Assembly (NCBI GenBank): GCA_002477905.1
Contig: DLLB01000065.1
Coordinates: forward strand, 50,080-58,245
DNA length: 8,166 nt
Direction of reading: 5' to 3'
DNA from: Clostridiales bacterium UBA7573
Lineage (GTDB): Bacteria; Bacillota; Clostridia; Oscillospirales; CAG-272
Positions 5,181-8,166 of the stretch are shown here, piece after piece. How positions within the stretch are numbered: the first letter of the stretch is position 1; the number at the start of each line of letters is the position of its first letter. The notes under the pieces were generated by a model. It ran no database searches. It had not been told where the DNA came from and saw only the letters and a program-made list of their open reading frames with translations. The position numbers and the translations under genes were made by a program.

Positions 5181-5209
5181 TTGCAAATCGAAAGAAAATG
5201 TGATAAACT
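5181..5209 (+). promoter_or_regulatory. Candidate argS promoter
   Basis: TTGCAA (5181-5186) and TAAACT (5204-5209) are separated by 17 bases. The -10 is preceded by TG (TGATAAACT), the same TGTGATA context as the ylxM promoter. Each hexamer matches consensus at four of six bases. Transcription would start near 5216, giving a leader of about 70 bases. Confidence 0.55.
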
Positions 5210-5220
5210 ATAAAAGTTAT

Positions 5221-5256
5221 GTGGGTGTTTGCAGTGCCGCAAACGGCACCACGCAC
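5221..5256 (+). promoter_or_regulatory. Structured argS 5' leader hairpin
   Basis: GTGCCG (5234-5239) pairs perfectly with CGGCAC (5244-5249) around CAAA. An outer arm GTGGGTG (5221-5227) pairs with CACGCAC (5250-5256) with one mismatch. An alternative stem TTTGC (5228-5232) / GCAAA (5239-5243) would exclude the inner one. The leader lacks the conserved T-box motif and is too short for a T-box, so any regulation would be of another type. Confidence 0.4.
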
Positions 5257-5286
5257 ATGAAATCTGAAAAAAAGCAGGAATGAGTC

Positions 5287-6999
5287 ATGACAGAATCCAA
5301 AGAACTTCTTGCCGCACAGCTGTGCGCGGTGTTGCAAACCGTCGCGCCGGACGCCGGACTTTGCGCGGCGGATCTTGCGGCGATGTTTGAATATCCGCCG
5401 AATCCTGAAATGGGGGATCTTGCGTTCCCGTGCTTTCGGCTCAGCCGGACTTTGCATAAGGCGCCGCCGGTCATCGCGGCAGAATTGGCGAAGGCGTGGC
5501 AAAGCGCGGATTTTTCCGCAGAACAGGCAGGCGGTTATTTAAATTTCCGCGTCAATCGCGCCGCATTTGCCGCGCAGACGTTGGACACCATTTTAAGCCG
5601 AGGAAAAGCATATGGTGCAACCGAGCAGGGCCAAGGCAAAACGGTGGTGTTGGATTATTCGTCTCCCAATGTTGCCAAGCCGTTTCACGTCGGGCATCTT
5701 GGAACGACAGTCATCGGACATTCTTTGAAGAATCTGTTTGCTTTCTGCGGGTATCACTGCATCGGCATCAATCATCTCGGAGACTGGGGCACCCAGTTTG
5801 GCAAGCTGATTGTCGCGTTCCGCAAATGGGGAAGCACCGAAGAAGTGGAAAGCAAAGGCATTGACGAACTGGTGGCGTTGTATGTGCGTTTCCATGCGGA
5901 AGCGGAGAAAGATCCCGCTTTGAATGACGAAGCCCGCGCGGAATTTACCAAATTGGAGCATCATGACGAGGAAAATCTGCGGTTGTGGAAATGGTTTATT
6001 AAAATCAGTCTGGCGGAGTATGAAAAGACTTATCGGCAACTGGGGATCACGTTTGATTCGTACGCCGGCGAGAGTTTCTATACCGATAAAATGCCGGAGC
6101 AGGTGGAGATCTTAAAGGAAAAGCATTTGTTGAAGCTGGATGACGGCGCTTCCATTGTGGATTTAAGTGCATATAACATGCCCCCCTGTCTGATCTTGAA
6201 AAAAGACGGTTCCACGCTGTACCCTACACGGGATATTGCCGCGGCGGTCTATCGGATGCGGACCTATCATTTTGACCGTTGTGTGTATGTCACTGCCGCC
6301 GCACAGAGTCTGCACTTTGCACAATGGTTCAAAGTTGTGGAGCTGATGGGATATGACTGGTATGATCGGTTGGTGCATGTGCCTTACGGCATGGTCAGTA
6401 TAAACGGCGCAAAGCTGGCGACCAGAACCGGGAATGTGGTGCTTCTGAAAGATGTATTTGCACAGGCGGTGGAAAAAGCATCGGATATTATTCGGGAGAA
6501 AAATCCGGATCTTCCCAATCGGGAAGAAGTGGCGGAAGCGGTCGGCGTCGGCGCGATCGTATTCCACTATCTCAGCAATAACCGGATCAAGGACATCAAT
6601 TTTGTGCTGGAAGATGTGCTGACCTTTGAGGGGAACACCGGACCGTATGCGCAATACACGCACGCCCGCACCTGCAGTATCCTCTCCAAGGCGACCGAAG
6701 CGGAGAAGAACGCCCCCTGTGCGTCTGCAACGGAGGAAGAGGAATTTGCGTTGATCAAAACACTGTCGCTGTTCCCGGAAAAGGTACAGCAGGCACTTGC
6801 ACAATACGAACCGTCTGTGATTACCCGATATATTTTGGATGTTTGCACGGATTTCAACCGGTTTTATCACGAGCATTCGATTTTGGGTGCGACCGATCCT
6901 GCTGTCCGTGCGTTCCGCTTGAAGCTGACGGCGGCAACGAAAATTGTGCTGTCCAATGCTTTCCCGCTGATCTGCCTGAAAGCCCCCGAAAAAATCTGA
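5287..6999 (+). CDS. argS: Arginyl-tRNA synthetase
   Basis: This 570-residue class I synthetase joins arginine to tRNA-Arg at the expense of ATP and needs the tRNA for amino acid activation. The N-terminal Add-1 domain that contacts the tRNA elbow is at about 1-110 (FEYPPNPEMGDLAFPCF). The HIGH signature appears as FHVGHL (133-138) after SSPNVAKP. The KMSKS-like loop is KLATRTGNVV (376-385). Many ArgRS lack a canonical KMSKS, so this is not a defect. A C-terminal DALR-type anticodon-binding domain (about 450-570) starts at FEGNTGPYAQYTHAR. Length and both ends are complete. AGGA lies 7 bases before the ATG; an out-of-frame ATG at 5280 is ignored. yebC follows 75 bases later without a terminator, so the two are likely cotranscribed. 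An antisense open frame over the 3' half is a shadow. Confidence 0.97.
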   Translation: MTESKELLAAQLCAVLQTVAPDAGLCAADLAAMFEYPPNPEMGDLAFPCFRLSRTLHKAPPVIAAELAKAWQSADFSAEQAGGYLNFRVNRAAFAAQTLDTILSRGKAYGATEQGQGKTVVLDYSSPNVAKPFHVGHLGTTVIGHSLKNLFAFCGYHCIGINHLGDWGTQFGKLIVAFRKWGSTEEVESKGIDELVALYVRFHAEAEKDPALNDEARAEFTKLEHHDEENLRLWKWFIKISLAEYEKTYRQLGITFDSYAGESFYTDKMPEQVEILKEKHLLKLDDGASIVDLSAYNMPPCLILKKDGSTLYPTRDIAAAVYRMRTYHFDRCVYVTAAAQSLHFAQWFKVVELMGYDWYDRLVHVPYGMVSINGAKLATRTGNVVLLKDVFAQAVEKASDIIREKNPDLPNREEVAEAVGVGAIVFHYLSNNRIKDINFVLEDVLTFEGNTGPYAQYTHARTCSILSKATEAEKNAPCASATEEEEFALIKTLSLFPEKVQQALAQYEPSVITRYILDVCTDFNRFYHEHSILGATDPAVRAFRLKLTAATKIVLSNAFPLICLKAPEKI

Positions 7000-7029
7000 G
7001 TCTTGGTTTGCATCCCTGTATTTAATATC

Positions 7030-7057
7030 TTGAAAAATATATTGAAATAACTTGAAA
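7030..7057 (+). repeat. Triple TTGAAA direct repeat upstream of yebC
   Basis: TTGAAA occurs at 7030-7035, 7042-7047 and 7052-7057, about one helical turn apart, just before the ribosome binding site of yebC. No convincing -10 follows at the right distance. It might be a regulator site or chance in an AT-rich spacer. Confidence 0.3.
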
Positions 7058-7074
7058 GTAAGGAGAATCCTATC

Positions 7075-7806
7075 ATGTCCGGACATAGCAAATGGAAAAA
7101 TATTATGCATAAAAAGGAGAAGACCGACGCACAGAAAGCGAAGGTTTTCACAAAAATCGGAAAAGAGATCGCCATCGCAGTGCGCGAGGGCGGCGCGGAT
7201 GTCAATTCCAACGGAAAATTGCGTGATCTTGTGGCAAAAGCCAAGGCACAAAACGTACCGAACGACAATATCAAGCGCGCGATCGAAAAAGCCAGCAGCG
7301 GCAATGCGGAAGATTACAAGGAAGTCACTTATGAGGGATACGGTCCCTGCGGCATTGCCGTGATCGTGACTGCAACTACGGACAACCCCAACCGCACCAC
7401 TCCGCAAGTGCGTTCCTATTTTGCAAAATACGGTGGAAATCTCGGTCAGAACGGCTGTGTGAGCTTTTTGTTTTCTGACCGCGGCACGATTCTTATTGAA
7501 GACAACGGCAAGATCGATGCGGACAAATTGATGGAAGATGCGTTGGAAGTGGGCGCAACGGATTTTGCAACGGAGGATGATGTGTTTGAGATCACGACCG
7601 AACCGGACGATCTGGGTGCTGTGCGGGAAGGTCTGGAGAGCAAGGGATATGAGATCGCTTCCGCGGAAGTGGAAAAAGTACCGTCTACCTATGTCGCTTT
7701 GGAAGACGAAGCGGATATCCGGCATATGAATTTGTTGTTGGAGACGTTGGAGGATAACGACGACGTGCAGGATGTGTACCACAACTGGGAGAACGCGGAC
7801 GACTGA
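7075..7806 (+). CDS. yebC: YebC/PmpR/TACO1-family regulatory protein
   Basis: This 243-residue protein begins MSGHSKWKNIMHKKEKTDAQ, the hallmark start of the family. It continues with DLVAKAKAQNVPNDNIKRAIEKA (domain 1, helical), then YEGYGPCGIAVIVTATTDNPNRT (domain 2) and the acidic C-terminal lobe ending LEDNDDVQDVYHNWEN. Length is normal (about 240). Members were first described as DNA-binding transcription regulators (PmpR in Pseudomonas). The mitochondrial TACO1 is a translation activator, and more recent work links bacterial YebC to translation of difficult, for example proline-rich, stretches; which role applies here is not visible. AAGGAG lies 9 bases before the ATG. ruvC, a common neighbour elsewhere, is not present; argS lies upstream. 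Confidence 0.96.
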   Translation: MSGHSKWKNIMHKKEKTDAQKAKVFTKIGKEIAIAVREGGADVNSNGKLRDLVAKAKAQNVPNDNIKRAIEKASSGNAEDYKEVTYEGYGPCGIAVIVTATTDNPNRTTPQVRSYFAKYGGNLGQNGCVSFLFSDRGTILIEDNGKIDADKLMEDALEVGATDFATEDDVFEITTEPDDLGAVREGLESKGYEIASAEVEKVPSTYVALEDEADIRHMNLLLETLEDNDDVQDVYHNWENADD

Positions 7807-7876
7807 AAAACGGTTGGAAAAATCTAACGCGCAAAAAGATTCCGCTTATGGAAATGCTGTGTGATAGATGAAAAAG

Positions 7877-7893
7877 CGCGCAAGCACTGCGCG
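7877..7893. repeat. Short inverted repeat between yebC and the sugar transferase gene
   Basis: CGCGC (7877-7881) and GCGCG (7889-7893) pair around a 7-base loop. No T-run follows, so yebC has no visible terminator and reading into the next gene is possible. No clear promoter was found in 7807-7917. Confidence 0.3.
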
Positions 7894-7917
7894 GGAAACC
7901 GAAATTGGGAGAACTGT

Positions 7918-8166
7918 ATGTTGGAAAATCAGACGAATCCTGTCATGACAGAGCAGGAAAATCCGGAATCGCAGCAGATAAAACCGGCACAGCCTGTGCA
8001 ACAAAAACGGTTGTACCGGCTTACCAAACGGCTGTTTGATTTTACGGTTGCGCTTTTGCTGATTCTGTTGCTTGCCATTCCGATGCTGTGTGTGGCAGTG
8101 GCGGTAAAAGTGGATTCCAAAGGTCCTGTCATCTTCCGGCAGAAGCGGATGGGGAAAGGAAACCGC
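7918..8166 (+). CDS. Bacterial sugar transferase (polyprenyl-phosphate sugar-1-phosphate transferase), 5' part
   Basis: The frame starts at an ATG preceded by GGGAGA (5 bases) and runs off the right edge after 83 codons. After a polar, Gln/Pro-rich segment (1-35) comes KRLFDFTVALLLILLLAIPM (38-57), followed by KVDSKGPVIFRQKRMGKGN (64-82). This is the typical start of the PF02397 family: a membrane helix with a central proline (P55), then the DSxGPVxFxQxRxG motif. Such enzymes move a sugar-1-phosphate from a nucleotide sugar to undecaprenyl phosphate, the first membrane step of capsule, exopolysaccharide or glycoprotein glycan synthesis. The single N-terminal membrane segment suggests the minimal PglC/WcaJ-catalytic-domain type. 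The catalytic acidic pair and substrate-deciding part lie beyond the window. It is probably the start of a glycan locus. Confidence 0.88.
   Translation, partial: MLENQTNPVMTEQENPESQQIKPAQPVQQKRLYRLTKRLFDFTVALLLILLLAIPMLCVAVAVKVDSKGPVIFRQKRMGKGNR

Larger units (their letters stand above)
4918..5286. other. Divergent control region between ylxM and argS
   Basis: These 369 bases hold no gene. They contain, from left to right: the ylxM ribosome binding site and leader hairpins (4932-4957), the ylxM promoter (4960-4988), phased T-tracts (5000-5031), an inverted repeat TTTTTCGCT/AGCGAAAAA (5090-5098, 5108-5116), a terminator-like hairpin on the + strand (5128-5157), the argS promoter candidate (5181-5209), and a structured argS leader (5221-5256). 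Open frames crossing it on both strands have low-complexity Lys/Phe-rich products and are not credible. Confidence 0.7.

Noticed and set aside
5040..5286. T-box riboswitch before argS
   Set aside because: T-boxes are frequent before synthetase genes in Firmicutes, but the conserved AGGGTGGNACCGCG-like motif is absent and the leader from the likely start site is only about 70 bases.
4966..5502. Minus-strand open frames over the ylxM/argS region
   Set aside because: Products are Lys/Arg/Phe-rich low complexity, overlap the argS start and both promoters, and lack ribosome binding sites.
5287..6999. Defective argS because KMSKS is not canonical
   Set aside because: Many functional arginyl-tRNA synthetases have a changed KMSKS loop, and all other motifs and the length are intact.
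6163..7782. Long open frame on the minus strand opposite argS and yebC
   Set aside because: It lies entirely across two well-supported genes on the other strand, its product resembles no family I know, and it has no ribosome binding site. It is a codon-bias shadow.
7807..7917. Promoter for the sugar transferase gene
   Set aside because: A TGTGATAGAT stretch at 7860-7869 resembles the other -10 contexts, but no acceptable -35 lies 16-18 bases upstream.

Overview
The window looks like chromosome from a low-to-mid-GC Gram-positive bacterium of the class Clostridia, possibly in or near the Oscillospirales. The grounds are the gene order ylxM-ffh-rpsP-khpA, strong GGAGG ribosome binding sites before nearly every gene, a small Cys-rich protein of the clostridial DUF6472 type, and the style of the protein sequences. 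The exact genus cannot be told from the sequence alone. I recognise no mobile element, phage gene, CRISPR array, tRNA or rRNA.

Layout. (a) 32-298 (+): a short XRE/Cro-type HTH regulator. (b) 299-928: about 630 bases without a convincing gene. Much of it is AT-rich and carries a degenerate array of a 12-base element, GACnnTTTTCAGA-like; it ends in a bidirectional terminator at 869-904. (c) 929-2368 (-): a two-gene unit, an RlmI-type rRNA methyltransferase followed by a 64-residue Cys-rich protein whose ribosome binding site overlaps the methyltransferase stop codon. (d) 2369-2565: a spacer with four inverted repeats, one being the terminator of the next operon. (e) 2566-4917 (-): ylxM, ffh, rpsP, khpA, the signal recognition particle / ribosome operon. 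A good promoter precedes ylxM. A second candidate promoter, with a perfect 16-bp palindrome next to it, precedes ffh. (f) 4918-5286: divergent control region between ylxM and argS. (g) 5287-7806 (+): argS and yebC. (h) 7918 to the right edge (+): the start of a bacterial sugar transferase (polyprenyl-phosphate sugar-1-phosphate transferase), probably the first visible gene of a surface glycan locus.

The genes form a translation and protein-targeting neighbourhood: Ffh targets nascent membrane proteins, S16 and KhpA belong to ribosome / RNA biology, RlmI modifies 23S rRNA, ArgS charges tRNA-Arg, and YebC family members act in transcription and/or translation. The coding content is conventional. 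What merits a second look is non-coding: the repeat array at 551-848, the palindrome before ffh, the hairpin cluster between khpA and rlmI, and the divergent ylxM/argS region. I did not find a convincing undescribed multi-gene system.
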